Assembly: GCA_049306095.1 (NCBI GenBank)
Contig: JBAQPU010000022.1
Location: forward strand, 124,001 to 188,000
Direction: 5' to 3'
From: UBA2336 sp049306095
Lineage (GTDB): Bacteria; Bacteroidota; Bacteroidia; Cytophagales; Cyclobacteriaceae
DNA: 64,000 nt
Position numbers and translations under genes: made by a program. The first letter of the stretch is position 1; the number at the start of each line of letters is the position of its first letter. Under the pieces are notes generated by a model. That model saw nothing but the letters and a program-made list of their open reading frames with translations, searched no databases and was not told the DNA's origin. This document shows positions 51,444 to 61,096 of this stretch, in pieces.

Positions 51444-51929
51444 ATGAGTGTTAGTTTGAATTCCAAACCAAAGCAAATTTTTATGTATAAAATTTACAAA
51501 GGTGCGATTATCATAATCATTTGTGTGATGTTCATCAATTTCCTGTTCACCGTAGGCATGGGAGTTTATAAGACAGCTCATGCATTTATGGTGCTGGTTG
51601 ATCATGGCGCGAATGCAAAACCTGGATTAGAGATTGTTGAATCTCTTGATTTATTTCTGGTAGGACTGGTTTTATTAATTGTCAGTCTTGGGTTCATGAA
51701 ACTTTTCCACCCTGATTTTTCATGGTTTAAAGATTTCAATTTCCCATGGTTGAAAGTCGATGACTTTTTTCAGCTCAAGCAACTAATCTGGAATGCATTC
51801 TTGCTAACTTTACTCGTAACCTTTGGAATTCAGTTGTTGCGAACCATTGGCAACTGGGATTGGCCATTGTTGGTTGTCCCCGGATCGGTATTTTTGTTTG
51901 CGCTTGCATCAAAGTTTATGAGACACTAA
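51444..51929 (+). CDS. UPF0114 (YqhA) family membrane protein
   Basis: 161 residues with four hydrophobic segments: AIIIIICVMFINFLFTVGMGVY, LDLFLVGLVLLIVSLGFMKLF, FLLTLLVTFGIQLLRTI and LLVVPGSVFLFALASKFM. The LDLFLVGLVLLIVSLGxxxLF phrase is characteristic of the YqhA/UPF0114 family of unknown function. It is monocistronic, with a 127-bp AT-rich gap before the convergent AsmA-like gene in which I see nothing further. Confidence 0.82.
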   Translation: MSVSLNSKPKQIFMYKIYKGAIIIIICVMFINFLFTVGMGVYKTAHAFMVLVDHGANAKPGLEIVESLDLFLVGLVLLIVSLGFMKLFHPDFSWFKDFNFPWLKVDDFFQLKQLIWNAFLLTLLVTFGIQLLRTIGNWDWPLLVVPGSVFLFALASKFMRH

Positions 51930-52056
51930 TGAACGTTGTGTTGGCTTTATTCGTAAAGTGTAAATAGTGTTTGAAGTTATTTCTTCCTTAGTACGGTGCA
52001 GTTTTTTTCGGATTTAATCCAGATTTTTGAAAGATGCTGATTGATCACCGCATGAA

Positions 52057-55000
52057 CTATTGGCTTTGTGAAGCTTTCACCTTTCCGTTATACACAGGTT
52101 TACAATCTACTCCTACAACCGCGTTAACAAAGTTGATCACAGAGCCCAGCAATGTTTTGGTAATATTGAGTTTGCCGGTTTTAACAGCGCCTACCTTGCC
52201 GTATAATTTCTGGTCCATCAGGCTGCAGCCGTTCTTGTCCACAACGGCAATCGTAATTCCAGGAATGGTGTCACGCTGGAAATTAATACTGCCATCGAAA
52301 GCAATGCGGTTTTTAGTGGTGGCAAAGGCTACATCTTCTGTTTTCAGCGAGCTGTTTTTGTAGGTCCAGCGTGTATAAAGCGTTTCAATATTTGTGAATT
52401 TTGATGAATCAAGTTTAATGCCGGCCAATGCGGCAAAGTCGGTTCCTTTCGTTGCAACCAGGCCAACAGGGCCTGCAACCAGCACCGCACCCAAATCAGT
52501 CAGGTTAAAGTGCTGGCTGCGTTCATATTTTTTCAACGCATTATCGATATCTACGCCATAGAAGCGAAGTGATTCCCCTGAGATTTCAAAGTCACATTGT
52601 ATATTTTGCTGTACATCCGCCCAGTTCCATCCACTTGTCTGAAGGTCAATTGTATAATCTACATTTCCTTTCATCAGTTTACGATGGTAATATTTTTTAA
52701 TGAAATGCTCCATGTTGGCATCTTCGACTAAATAGGTGAGTTTGTAGGCCGGTTCTTCCTTAGAAAAATCAATGTTCAGTGTTCCGCGCTCGCTCGTTGC
52801 CTTTTGGATTTCACTCAAAAAGGAAATGTTCAGAAGATCATTGCTTCCGTTGATGTTCATGGATATATCAAATTTGTTCATCCCCGGAAGCTTGAGTTGT
52901 TTGATGGCTACTTTTCCATTCGTTGAGTTTAACCCTGTAATGTATCCTGAGTTTTCAGGATGTTTGAATAGGAGCTTGTCCAGTGAGACCTCCAGTTTTT
53001 CAATTGAGATTAGTTTAGAGCCGGGGAGGAGATATTCGATGTGGGCATTTTTTATTTCGGTTTTTGTAATGTCAAATGGATAGGTGATGAGCGATGATGA
53101 AATATCCAATTCGGCAGTTACAAGCTCCATGTCCTTCACGTGAAGATTTTTGGCTGTTGGCTCCTGAGTCTCTTTAATTTCAGCAGTTAATTCGCGGATG
53201 TACGTCCATGGAAATTGATGAAGCTTTACATGGGCATTGAAATTCCAAAATCGTTTGGACGGAACGAGTAAATCGCCATTAACATTCGCTACCCCTTGCG
53301 GAAAAATTGCCTGAAATGATTCAAGCTTCAGGCTTAATCCTTTATCTGTTTGCATCAGCTTTCCCTGTGTGTTTATTGATTTAAGATCGGGTAGCTGATC
53401 AAGTTTTGCCGAAAGGTTTTTAAACTGGAAGAAAATCTCTGGTTTTGTAAGCGTATCACTTTGTTTGGATACAATTGACTTGATCACAAAGTCAGTCGAA
53501 AAATTACTAATCCGATCCTGAACCTGGGCAGTCATGAGGGTATCAGGAATGAAATCTTTAGTATGCAGTTGGTTCGATTGTAATTTTCCTGAGGCTGTAA
53601 CCTCCTTTTCGAGATTGAAAAGCAGGTAAGCAAGGTTATCAACCGTAGCGTTTACCTGCAGATCGTTATGGCCATATTGCAGGCTGAGGTTTTCAATTAT
53701 TGACTGATTATTTCTGGTGGTCATTTTACCATTCAACTTTTTTACATCCTGATTGGTTTTTGAAACGGTGAACGAAACATTTTCCATCGCAACAGAACTC
53801 GACCTGCTGCTATCCATTTCATGGGTGGCAATGGATTTAAGAGGACCTTCAAAGTTGGCGCGTACCGAAACTGATCCCGTTAAGTCTTTCACCTGATCAA
53901 TTCTGAAAACTTTATCGAAGCCATCCAGTTTAAGTTGTGCATTCAGATGATAGGTCAAATGAGGTTCTTTAAAATTATTTACGCGGACACTTCCGTGGAT
54001 TGTACCGCCCGGAAGCTGACCATGAATGTTGCCAATCTCGAGTAAACCTTCGGAGTAATCCGTTGCGTTTCCGGATTTAAATCTTCCTTCAAACCCAACA
54101 TTTTCGAATTCACCTAAGTCATTCGGCAAGGTCAGGTTCAAGTCACGAACGCCAAAGGAGAAATCAAATAAGAGCGGTTGATGGTGTAATGCACCAAAAA
54201 TCCTCCCCTTTGCATAAATATCACCTTGTAAATCGGTATCGTTCTTCACAAAGCCGGGCCTTAAAATTGACGCTACCATTTTTAGATCATTGGTGGAGGC
54301 ATCTATTTCCAAATCAAGTTTTCGATTATTCAGATGCTCATAACTTCCCTGCATAGAGAGGGTGTAATCGTTGTAACTGATTTCACCACTATGAATGGCA
54401 AGTCGTTTATTTTTTCTTTCAAGACTCAGGGTCGTATGAATAACCAGATTGCCGCCAGGTATGGAAGTTCCGTTAACGTACAATCGTTGGATTGTTGTGG
54501 AGGACGAAAGGTTGATGGATACAGAATCGTCTGTGTTGGTTAATTCAGTATCCATTTCCTGAATGGTAAGGCTGGATGCCTTCCTGTATTGGAATGAATG
54601 CCAGTTTAGCGTTACACCATCAAGGTCAATTGTTTCCAAATCAATTTGAACGTTTTGTTTAGGTTGCTGAGTAATTACAGGTTTGGTTTTTGTGGGAGAA
54701 GTTTTTTGAGTCTGCTTTGGTGGCGTGGGCATTACTTTCTTTACCGCAGCAGATTTCTGTTTAACAGGCTTTGCTAAGGCCCGATCTAAATTCAGATCAC
54801 CCCCCTGGTATTCCATAATAGTTACGTCTACATCGGATAATCGAATTCTGGAAATATTCAGTTCATCGCGAAGAAGCGATAGTAAATCAACTGCAACAAA
54901 TAGTCTTTTTGCCTGAAGGATGGGTTTTTCTTCCGGCTTTCTTAGGGTATCCGGATGTTCGTAGTACGTGATTCCGTTGAGCTGAATGGTAACATCAGGA

Positions 55001-55215
55001 AAATAGCGGAATAATTTCAGATGAATGGATTCGATCTTCAATTGCCCGGACTGTGACCGATTTACATGTGACTGAAGCTCATTCAAAAGCCACACATTTC
55101 GCTTTTCAAATACAATCCATACGGTAAGAAGTGTGAAAAGGAAAACACACAGGCCTCCAAAGAACAGATACTTCATTATTCGCCACCACGATTTCCGGAT
55201 GCGTTGCATATTCAT
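52057..55215 (-). CDS. AsmA-like giant inner-membrane-anchored envelope protein
   Basis: 1052 residues. One N-terminal membrane helix (YLFFGGLCVFLFTLLTVWIVF), the AsmA start SGQLKIESIHLKLFRYFPDVTIQLNGI, a Lys/Pro/Thr-rich linker at about 128-170, then a long beta-rich periplasmic body with LDGVTLNWHSFQYRK-type repeats and a C-terminal AsmA domain (SGWNWADVQQNIQCDFEISGESLRFYGVDID). AsmA/TamB-like proteins form groove-shaped bridges thought to move phospholipids to the outer membrane. No TamA partner is nearby. It is a single-gene unit. Confidence 0.87.
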   Translation of the reverse strand: MNMQRIRKSWWRIMKYLFFGGLCVFLFTLLTVWIVFEKRNVWLLNELQSHVNRSQSGQLKIESIHLKLFRYFPDVTIQLNGITYYEHPDTLRKPEEKPILQAKRLFVAVDLLSLLRDELNISRIRLSDVDVTIMEYQGGDLNLDRALAKPVKQKSAAVKKVMPTPPKQTQKTSPTKTKPVITQQPKQNVQIDLETIDLDGVTLNWHSFQYRKASSLTIQEMDTELTNTDDSVSINLSSSTTIQRLYVNGTSIPGGNLVIHTTLSLERKNKRLAIHSGEISYNDYTLSMQGSYEHLNNRKLDLEIDASTNDLKMVASILRPGFVKNDTDLQGDIYAKGRIFGALHHQPLLFDFSFGVRDLNLTLPNDLGEFENVGFEGRFKSGNATDYSEGLLEIGNIHGQLPGGTIHGSVRVNNFKEPHLTYHLNAQLKLDGFDKVFRIDQVKDLTGSVSVRANFEGPLKSIATHEMDSSRSSSVAMENVSFTVSKTNQDVKKLNGKMTTRNNQSIIENLSLQYGHNDLQVNATVDNLAYLLFNLEKEVTASGKLQSNQLHTKDFIPDTLMTAQVQDRISNFSTDFVIKSIVSKQSDTLTKPEIFFQFKNLSAKLDQLPDLKSINTQGKLMQTDKGLSLKLESFQAIFPQGVANVNGDLLVPSKRFWNFNAHVKLHQFPWTYIRELTAEIKETQEPTAKNLHVKDMELVTAELDISSSLITYPFDITKTEIKNAHIEYLLPGSKLISIEKLEVSLDKLLFKHPENSGYITGLNSTNGKVAIKQLKLPGMNKFDISMNINGSNDLLNISFLSEIQKATSERGTLNIDFSKEEPAYKLTYLVEDANMEHFIKKYYHRKLMKGNVDYTIDLQTSGWNWADVQQNIQCDFEISGESLRFYGVDIDNALKKYERSQHFNLTDLGAVLVAGPVGLVATKGTDFAALAGIKLDSSKFTNIETLYTRWTYKNSSLKTEDVAFATTKNRIAFDGSINFQRDTIPGITIAVVDKNGCSLMDQKLYGKVGAVKTGKLNITKTLLGSVINFVNAVVGVDCKPVYNGKVKASQSQ

Positions 55216-55240
55216 AAAGATACTGCATAGCGACAGCTCC

Positions 55241-55273
55241 TAAAAAATAAACCCCTGCTTATTGCAAGGGTTT
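55241..55273 (-). terminator. Rho-independent terminator (minus strand) after the 55303 gene
   Basis: Read on the minus strand, AAACCCTTGC (55273-55264) pairs with GCAGGGGTTT (55258-55249) with one mismatch around a 5-nt loop, followed by ATTTTTTAGG. It lies just after the stop of the small secreted protein gene and before the AsmA-like gene start. Confidence 0.75.
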
Positions 55274-55302
55274 ACCTGATTTTTATTTGATTCTTTCGGA
55301 TC

Positions 55303-55740
55303 CTATTTCTTGCCAAAAACATAGCGCAAGTTGACACCAAATCCATCTGCGCGAAAATCTGTTTCTTCAATAATGTAGAAGACCGGTCGCCAATCGGCAC
55401 TGAGTGAAAGCGGTATGCCATTAAAGTTGTACGATAAACCAACTTCCCCGCTAAATCCTAAAAAGAAGGGATCTTCGATCAGCATGGAAGCACCGGCACC
55501 CACATACCAATTGAATGCTTCGCCACCTAGAGGACGATATAAAAAGTCCCACAGGGCTTCAACCCCTACACCGTCACCAAAGGAAACGTCAGCGTGAATT
55601 CGACTGAATTTTCCGGTACTGAACAACGCGTCTACGGCAACATCATTACCGACAACATCGCCAAAGCGAATACCAAGTTCTTGTGCCTGTACAGCATATC
55701 CGGCCAATATCAGCGCACAAATCGTAAATAGTTTTTTCAT
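55303..55740 (-). CDS. Small secreted or outer-membrane protein, unknown
   Basis: 145 residues from MKKLFTICALILAGYAVQAQ; the frame extends to 55809 but upstream residues are not signal-like. ELGIRFGDVVGNDVAVDALFSTGKFSRIHADVSFGDGVGVEALWDF and WYVGAGASMLIEDPFFLGFSGEVGLSYNF alternate like a small barrel, ending LRYVFGKK. No family name. It lies 65 nt after the potassium channel gene on the same strand and ends at a terminator. Confidence 0.7.
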   Translation of the reverse strand: MKKLFTICALILAGYAVQAQELGIRFGDVVGNDVAVDALFSTGKFSRIHADVSFGDGVGVEALWDFLYRPLGGEAFNWYVGAGASMLIEDPFFLGFSGEVGLSYNFNGIPLSLSADWRPVFYIIEETDFRADGFGVNLRYVFGKK

Positions 55741-55805
55741 AGTTGAAATTTTCATAAAAAATGAAATGTAATTCAAATATAGACATTCCCTCAAGAACCT
55801 GGACT

Positions 55806-56435
55806 TCATCTAGTTTGTGAGGCAGAAAATTTCCCCACCAACAAGGCAATGATAATGGCGAGATACAATTGCCCGCTGATGGCAATTAAGATCGCCAGCG
55901 ATTTGGAATATGGCTTGAGTGGAAGCAAGTCGCCATAACCGGTGGTCGAGAAGGTGATGAACCCATAATAAACGTAGTCACTCGATTTGACGGTTTCAGA
56001 TGAAAAATTATACGCTAAGGGGTCAACCTGAATAATCAGTGCAATCAAAAATGTAAATACAACACCTAACAACAGGTACCCGTTAACGGCTTCCAGAATT
56101 TCAAGTTTGGTAACGGTTTTTGCACGCGCTATTTGCCCAATCAGAAAAAGAACTATGACTGTAAAAAATATAAAATCCAATATTTTTGAAAGCCCCTCAA
56201 CCACAGGTATGTCGCGTACACCGGAAATGACAGTCAGTAAAAACAACAAAAGGGCTACCCACAACATTGTTTTTCTGCTTCGTTCTAAGCAAAGAACGGT
56301 GGTGAAATAAAGAAAGGTATACAGTATTTTATACAACACATTGTGCCAGGCTTCGGGAAAGAGCCCGACCATAAAAACCATGAAGAGGATTTCAATCAGA
56401 AGTAAAATCCCCCACAGGTTTTTAGGTTTTATCAT
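55806..56435 (-). CDS. Potassium channel, two-TM pore domain
   Basis: 209 residues with several hydrophobic helices and a C-terminal Ion_trans_2 pore: selectivity filter TTGYGD at 164-169 in FITFSTTGYGDLLPL, followed by the inner helix AILIAISGQLYLAIIIALLVG. The upstream helices (about 8-100) make it a 6-TM-like channel without a voltage-sensor Arg pattern or a cytoplasmic RCK domain. K+ conduction is expected. It starts 10 nt after the RND channel gene end on the same strand. Confidence 0.88.
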   Translation of the reverse strand: MIKPKNLWGILLLIEILFMVFMVGLFPEAWHNVLYKILYTFLYFTTVLCLERSRKTMLWVALLLFLLTVISGVRDIPVVEGLSKILDFIFFTVIVLFLIGQIARAKTVTKLEILEAVNGYLLLGVVFTFLIALIIQVDPLAYNFSSETVKSSDYVYYGFITFSTTGYGDLLPLKPYSKSLAILIAISGQLYLAIIIALLVGKFSASQTR

Positions 56436-56445
56436 GCGTTCAGGT

Positions 56446-57912
56446 TTACCAGCCCCCGCCCAATGCTTTGTATAGGCGTACTGTTGATATTAATTGATTT
56501 TGAAGAGCAAGCGACTTCTCGAATTGCGAACCGTATAACTCACGTTCGGCATCCAAAACCTGAAGAAAGGATGTGTATCCATTATCGTACAATGCTTTCG
56601 ATAGTTCCAGCGATTTGGTGGTAGCCGTTACCTGCGTTTGGCGGGCCGTAAATTCATTCCGGTATGTTCTGATTTCAGCCAGTGAATTTTCAACTTCAGC
56701 GAAAGCATTTAACACAGTTTTCTCGTATTGAAAACCCACCTGCTTTAAGCGCGCTCTTTCCGCTTCAACTCTTCGTTTGTTTTGCTGGAATCGGAAAATC
56801 GGACCGGCCAATTGTCCGGTGATGGACCCTACCAACGCATCGGAAGTGAACAGGTTTGAAATATCAGGGCTTGCTACTCCTAACAAACCTGTTAAACTTA
56901 AGGAAGGAAATTGCAGCGTAATGGCAATACCAACCCGTTCGGTTTGCGCAACCAGCTTTTGTTCTGCTGATTTAATATCAGGTCTTCTCTCTAAAAGTTC
57001 TGAAGGTAATCCTGCCGGAATATCCAACGGTAATTGTTGCTGATCGTTTTGTAAACCACGGGCAATCGGACTGTAAGTCTGGCCGAGCAATACATTAATC
57101 GCATTTTCAGTGGCAATAACCTGGCGTTCGATGTTGTAAAGATCTGCTTCTGCGTCAGCCGCGATTTGTTCTGCTTGTAATTTATCAAGTTCAGAAACCT
57201 CACCCTGCTGGAAACGAAGGGTGATGATTCTCAAATACTCTCTGCGGGTTTCGCTTGTTCTGCGGGTAATATCAAATCGCTCATCCAAGCCGCGAAGCTG
57301 GAAATATAATTCAGCTATTTGCGCAACCAAGCTAATGTAAACCGATTTACGGTCTTCATCGGTTGAGATCAATTCCGCGTAAGCGGCACGGTTGGCATGA
57401 CGGAGTTTGCCCCATAAATCAATTTCCCACGACACGTTTCCAAGAACAGAGAACGAGTTGGTAGGAAATCCTACACCCGCCTGCGCTCCCGTATCACGAA
57501 AATCGGTAGCACGAGCCCTGCCGGAATAATCAAAGAACGGAAACATGTTGGCTTGATTAAACCCAAGAATAGCCTTGGCTTCTTCCACGCGGGAAACAGC
57601 CGTCATCAAATCCAAATTTGATTCGATTGATTTATTGATCAACGCCTGCAACACCGTGTCCTGATACACATCCCACCATTTCATGTTGGTGATGGAATCT
57701 GTTTTAGCGGCAGCCTGTGCGTACCCTTCAGGTTTTTTGGTGTCAGGTCTGGAATACTTAGGTCCGATGGCACAACCAGCAAGTACCAAGAATGTTCCGA
57801 GGAAAATGATTTTTTTTATATTGATTGAATAAGCCGTCTGACCGCTCTTGGCGGAAGTTTTTAGCGGTCTGACGGCTAGCAACTTGACGTCTGAATATTT
57901 AAAATTTCTCAT
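56446..57912 (-). CDS. RND efflux outer-membrane lipoprotein, NodT/OprM family
   Basis: 488 residues from ATG 57912, one nt after the pump stop. KKIIFLGTFLVLAGCAIGPKYSRPDTKKP has the lipobox LAGC and the typical OprM continuation; ELYFQLRGLDERFDITRRTSETRREYLRI, RRPDIKSAEQKLVAQTERVGIA and YDNGYTSFLQVLDAERELYGSQ are TolC-family helices. It exports drugs through the outer membrane with the pump at 57914. The first 33 residues before the signal are abnormal: they are encoded by a stretch containing a 15-bp-armed palindrome (57832-57877), a likely insertion. Confidence 0.92.
   Translation of the reverse strand: MRNFKYSDVKLLAVRPLKTSAKSGQTAYSINIKKIIFLGTFLVLAGCAIGPKYSRPDTKKPEGYAQAAAKTDSITNMKWWDVYQDTVLQALINKSIESNLDLMTAVSRVEEAKAILGFNQANMFPFFDYSGRARATDFRDTGAQAGVGFPTNSFSVLGNVSWEIDLWGKLRHANRAAYAELISTDEDRKSVYISLVAQIAELYFQLRGLDERFDITRRTSETRREYLRIITLRFQQGEVSELDKLQAEQIAADAEADLYNIERQVIATENAINVLLGQTYSPIARGLQNDQQQLPLDIPAGLPSELLERRPDIKSAEQKLVAQTERVGIAITLQFPSLSLTGLLGVASPDISNLFTSDALVGSITGQLAGPIFRFQQNKRRVEAERARLKQVGFQYEKTVLNAFAEVENSLAEIRTYRNEFTARQTQVTATTKSLELSKALYDNGYTSFLQVLDAERELYGSQFEKSLALQNQLISTVRLYKALGGGW
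57832..57877. repeat. REP-like palindrome inside the OMF gene start
   Basis: AGCCGTCTGACCGCT (57832-57846) and AGCGGTCTGACGGCT (57863-57877) pair with one mismatch around a 16-nt loop. The element lies within codons 12-27 of the outer-membrane channel gene and encodes VRPLKTSAKSGQT-like residues upstream of the lipoprotein signal. It looks like a small palindromic repeat inserted in frame. Confidence 0.65.
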
Positions 57913-57913
57913 A

Positions 57914-60900
57914 TCAGTGAGCCGGTTCAGTAGGTGGAACAGATGTTGATGAGTTGTTTTTCTTTTTGCCTCCAATGCTTTCAATCAGCACGAACAAACC
58001 GGGAACAACAATAACCCCGATAATGGTGGCAATCAGTGTTCCGCTGAACACGGCTATTCCCATAACCTTGCGCGCTTCCGCTCCAGCGCCTGAAGCCGTT
58101 AGCAGGGGAACAACACCCAGCATAAAGGCGAACGAAGTCATCAGAATTGGGCGAAGACGAAGTTTAGCGGATTCCAACGCTGCGTCAAAAAGTGATTTGC
58201 CCTGCTCTTCATGAAGCATTTTAGCAAACTCAACAATCAGGATGGCGTTTTTGGCTGTAAGTCCAATCAACATCACAAGCCCGATCTGCGCGAAAACATT
58301 GTTAACATAACTTGTACTCCATAAACCACCGAGCCATAATCCCAGAAAGGCTCCTAAAATGGCTGCCGGTACACCCAGCAAAACTGAGAATGGAAGTTTC
58401 CAGCTTTCATATTGTGCGGCCAGAATCAGGAACACGAATACTAACGCCATGAGGAACATGGTACCTCCCGTACCTTCCGCGGCTTTTTCCTGGTACGACA
58501 TGTTACTCCATGCAATACCCAGTTCTTTAGGTAACGTGGCCGCAACTTCTTCCAGGGCATTTAAGGCATCCTGAGAACTGTAGCCTTCAGCAGGCGCTCC
58601 TGAAATTTCTGCAGCACGAAACATATTAAAACGATTGGTATAGGAAGGTCCCGAGATGTCTTTTACTTCCGCTAATGTATTGAGCGGGATAATTTCACCC
58701 GATCGGCTTCGTACATAATAGCGGGCAATATCATCTGGTTCGAGGCGATCCTCTGCTTCTGCCTGCACAAATACTTTGTATTGCCGGCCAAAGCGATTGA
58801 AGTCGTTTACATAACTGCTACCCAGGTAGGTTGAGATAGTGCTGGTAATTTCGTTTTGATCGATGTTTAGTTTTTCTGCTTTGTCGTAATCGATCACAAT
58901 TTGTTTCTGTGGCACGTTCGAACGGAACAAGGTAAACGCTCTTCCAATTTCTGGCCTCTTGTTTACTTCGGCTAAGAAATTGCGCGCCTGCTGATCCAGG
59001 AACTGGGGTGAATTACCCGAGCGATCCAAAAGCTGAAGCGTGAAACCCGCAGAAGTTCCAAGGCCTTCAATAGGCGGTGGCCCAAAAGCGATCACGGTAG
59101 CATCCGTAATATTATTTCGAATGGCGAGGTTCGTTCGTTGAATTAATTGTTTAGCAGTGTACTCCGGCCTTTCATCCCACGGCTTCAGCGAAACGAACAC
59201 AAACGCGTTATTGGTTGAATAGGATTGTGTAAGCATACTATAACCGATAACTACCGTTGAGTAAGCAACGCCAGGGGTTTCGCTGATGATCTTTTCGAGT
59301 TTCTCGGCAGTTTCATTGGTACGTTCCAATGAGGCTGCGTCCGGGAGCTGAACATTGATCAGATAATATCCTTCATCTTCTTCAGGCAAGAATCCGCCCG
59401 GGATAAACTTTCCTAAAAATCCGGTTGCCACCAGCACGATGCCCATGATGATAATGGATCTGATCGATTTACGGGCAACAATACCTGCAACCCCGGTGTA
59501 GCTCAATGTAAACTTGTCGAATACACGGTTGAAAGAATCAAAGAAGCGTTGTAACCAGCCGGTTGATTTTTTCTTAGGCTTTAGCAAAATCGCGCTCAGC
59601 GCAGGACTTAGGGTAAGGGCATTGAATGCTGAAAATAATACCGAAATGGCAATCGTAATGGCAAACTGTTGATACAACCGTCCTGTAATCCCTCCGGCAA
59701 ACGCAACGGGTACAAACACAGCCGCGAGAATCAACGCGATGGCAATAACGGGTCCGCCTACTTCTTTCATCGCTTTTTGTGTGGCTTCTTTCGGATTCAT
59801 GCCGTGCTCAATGTTGTGCATAACGGCTTCCACCACAACAATGGCATCATCCACTACAAGGCCAATGGCGAGTACGAGTCCGAGCAGCGACAATACGTTT
59901 ACTGAAAATCCCAGCAATGGGAAAATGATGAATGTTCCAATCAACGAAACCGGAACCGTTAATAATGGAATGAGGGTGGCTCTCCAATCTTGCAAGAAGA
60001 GGAACACCACCAAAATCACCAGCACCACCGCTTCAAAGAGGGTATGAATAATTTCTTCGATACCTACAGAAACCGCGCGTGTCGTATTAAGTGAAATATC
60101 ATACCTAAGATCATCCGGGAAACGGGTATTGAGTTCCGCCATGGTGCTCTGCACCCGCTCGGCAACATCCAATGCGTTAGAACCCGGCATTTGGTACACC
60201 ACAATGGAACTGGCAGGCTTACCATTTAAGCGACTGTACGAATTATAATTTTCCATTCCCAGTTCAAGCCGTGCGATATCTTTCAATCGAATGATAGAAC
60301 CCTTCTCATCTGATTTTACAATGATGTTGCCAAACTCTTCTTCGGTTACTAAGCGTTCCTGCAATAAAACACTGTACGTGTATTCAACACCTGCCGGTGT
60401 TGGGGGTGCTCCAAATTTTCCACCGGGCGAAATAGCGTTTTGTTTTTTCACCGCGTTCATCACATCGGTTACAGTGAGGTTAAGCTTGGTTAGTTGATCA
60501 GGCTTTAACCAAACACGCATGGAATAATCGGCACCACCAAAAAGAAGCACATCTCCTACACCCTGAATTCGTTTTAACTGGTCAACAATGTTAATGTTAG
60601 CATAGTTGTTCAGAAAGAGTCCATCGTATGTTGCGTTAGGTGATGAAAGTGAAACCAGCATCATGGGGAACACCATTGATTTTTTGGTGGTCACTCCGTA
60701 AGCCTTCACCTCATTGGGCATTTTAGCGCTTGATTGCGAAACCCTGTTTTGGGTAAGCATGTTCGCGTTATCCAGGTCGGTGCCTACTTCAAAGGATACT
60801 TGTAGCGTAAGCGATCCATCCGCAGCGTTGATGGACTTCATGTACAGCATTTGTTCCACCCCATTCACTTGTTGCTCGATTGGTGTGGCTACCGCTTGCT

Positions 60901-61072
60901 CAACGTTTACGGCATTGGCGCCATTGAACACGGTTGTTACCTGAACCATCGGTGGTGTGATTTCAGGATATTTCGAAATGGGAATACCCTTCAAGGTAAT
61001 TAACCCCATGATAACCATCAGGATGGAAATCACCATCGCGACAATTGGCCGTCTGATAAAAAATTCACTCAT
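57914..61072 (-). CDS. RND multidrug efflux pump, AcrB/HAE1 family
   Basis: 1052 residues with the 12-helix RND plan: first helix after MSEFFIRRPIVAMVISILMVIMG, the large periplasmic loops, and proton relay residues Asp408 and Asp409 in GLVVDDAIVVVEAV with the partner Lys in GLTAKNAILIVEFA. FIPGGFLPEEDEGYYLINVQLPDAASLERT is the standard second-half phrase. It exports drugs or other amphiphiles using proton motive force. Adaptor, pump and channel genes are consecutive on one strand. Confidence 0.95.
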   Translation of the reverse strand: MSEFFIRRPIVAMVISILMVIMGLITLKGIPISKYPEITPPMVQVTTVFNGANAVNVEQAVATPIEQQVNGVEQMLYMKSINAADGSLTLQVSFEVGTDLDNANMLTQNRVSQSSAKMPNEVKAYGVTTKKSMVFPMMLVSLSSPNATYDGLFLNNYANINIVDQLKRIQGVGDVLLFGGADYSMRVWLKPDQLTKLNLTVTDVMNAVKKQNAISPGGKFGAPPTPAGVEYTYSVLLQERLVTEEEFGNIIVKSDEKGSIIRLKDIARLELGMENYNSYSRLNGKPASSIVVYQMPGSNALDVAERVQSTMAELNTRFPDDLRYDISLNTTRAVSVGIEEIIHTLFEAVVLVILVVFLFLQDWRATLIPLLTVPVSLIGTFIIFPLLGFSVNVLSLLGLVLAIGLVVDDAIVVVEAVMHNIEHGMNPKEATQKAMKEVGGPVIAIALILAAVFVPVAFAGGITGRLYQQFAITIAISVLFSAFNALTLSPALSAILLKPKKKSTGWLQRFFDSFNRVFDKFTLSYTGVAGIVARKSIRSIIIMGIVLVATGFLGKFIPGGFLPEEDEGYYLINVQLPDAASLERTNETAEKLEKIISETPGVAYSTVVIGYSMLTQSYSTNNAFVFVSLKPWDERPEYTAKQLIQRTNLAIRNNITDATVIAFGPPPIEGLGTSAGFTLQLLDRSGNSPQFLDQQARNFLAEVNKRPEIGRAFTLFRSNVPQKQIVIDYDKAEKLNIDQNEITSTISTYLGSSYVNDFNRFGRQYKVFVQAEAEDRLEPDDIARYYVRSRSGEIIPLNTLAEVKDISGPSYTNRFNMFRAAEISGAPAEGYSSQDALNALEEVAATLPKELGIAWSNMSYQEKAAEGTGGTMFLMALVFVFLILAAQYESWKLPFSVLLGVPAAILGAFLGLWLGGLWSTSYVNNVFAQIGLVMLIGLTAKNAILIVEFAKMLHEEQGKSLFDAALESAKLRLRPILMTSFAFMLGVVPLLTASGAGAEARKVMGIAVFSGTLIATIIGVIVVPGLFVLIESIGGKKKNNSSTSVPPTEPAH

Positions 61073-61096
61073 ACAATATTTCCAGGGTTAATGATC

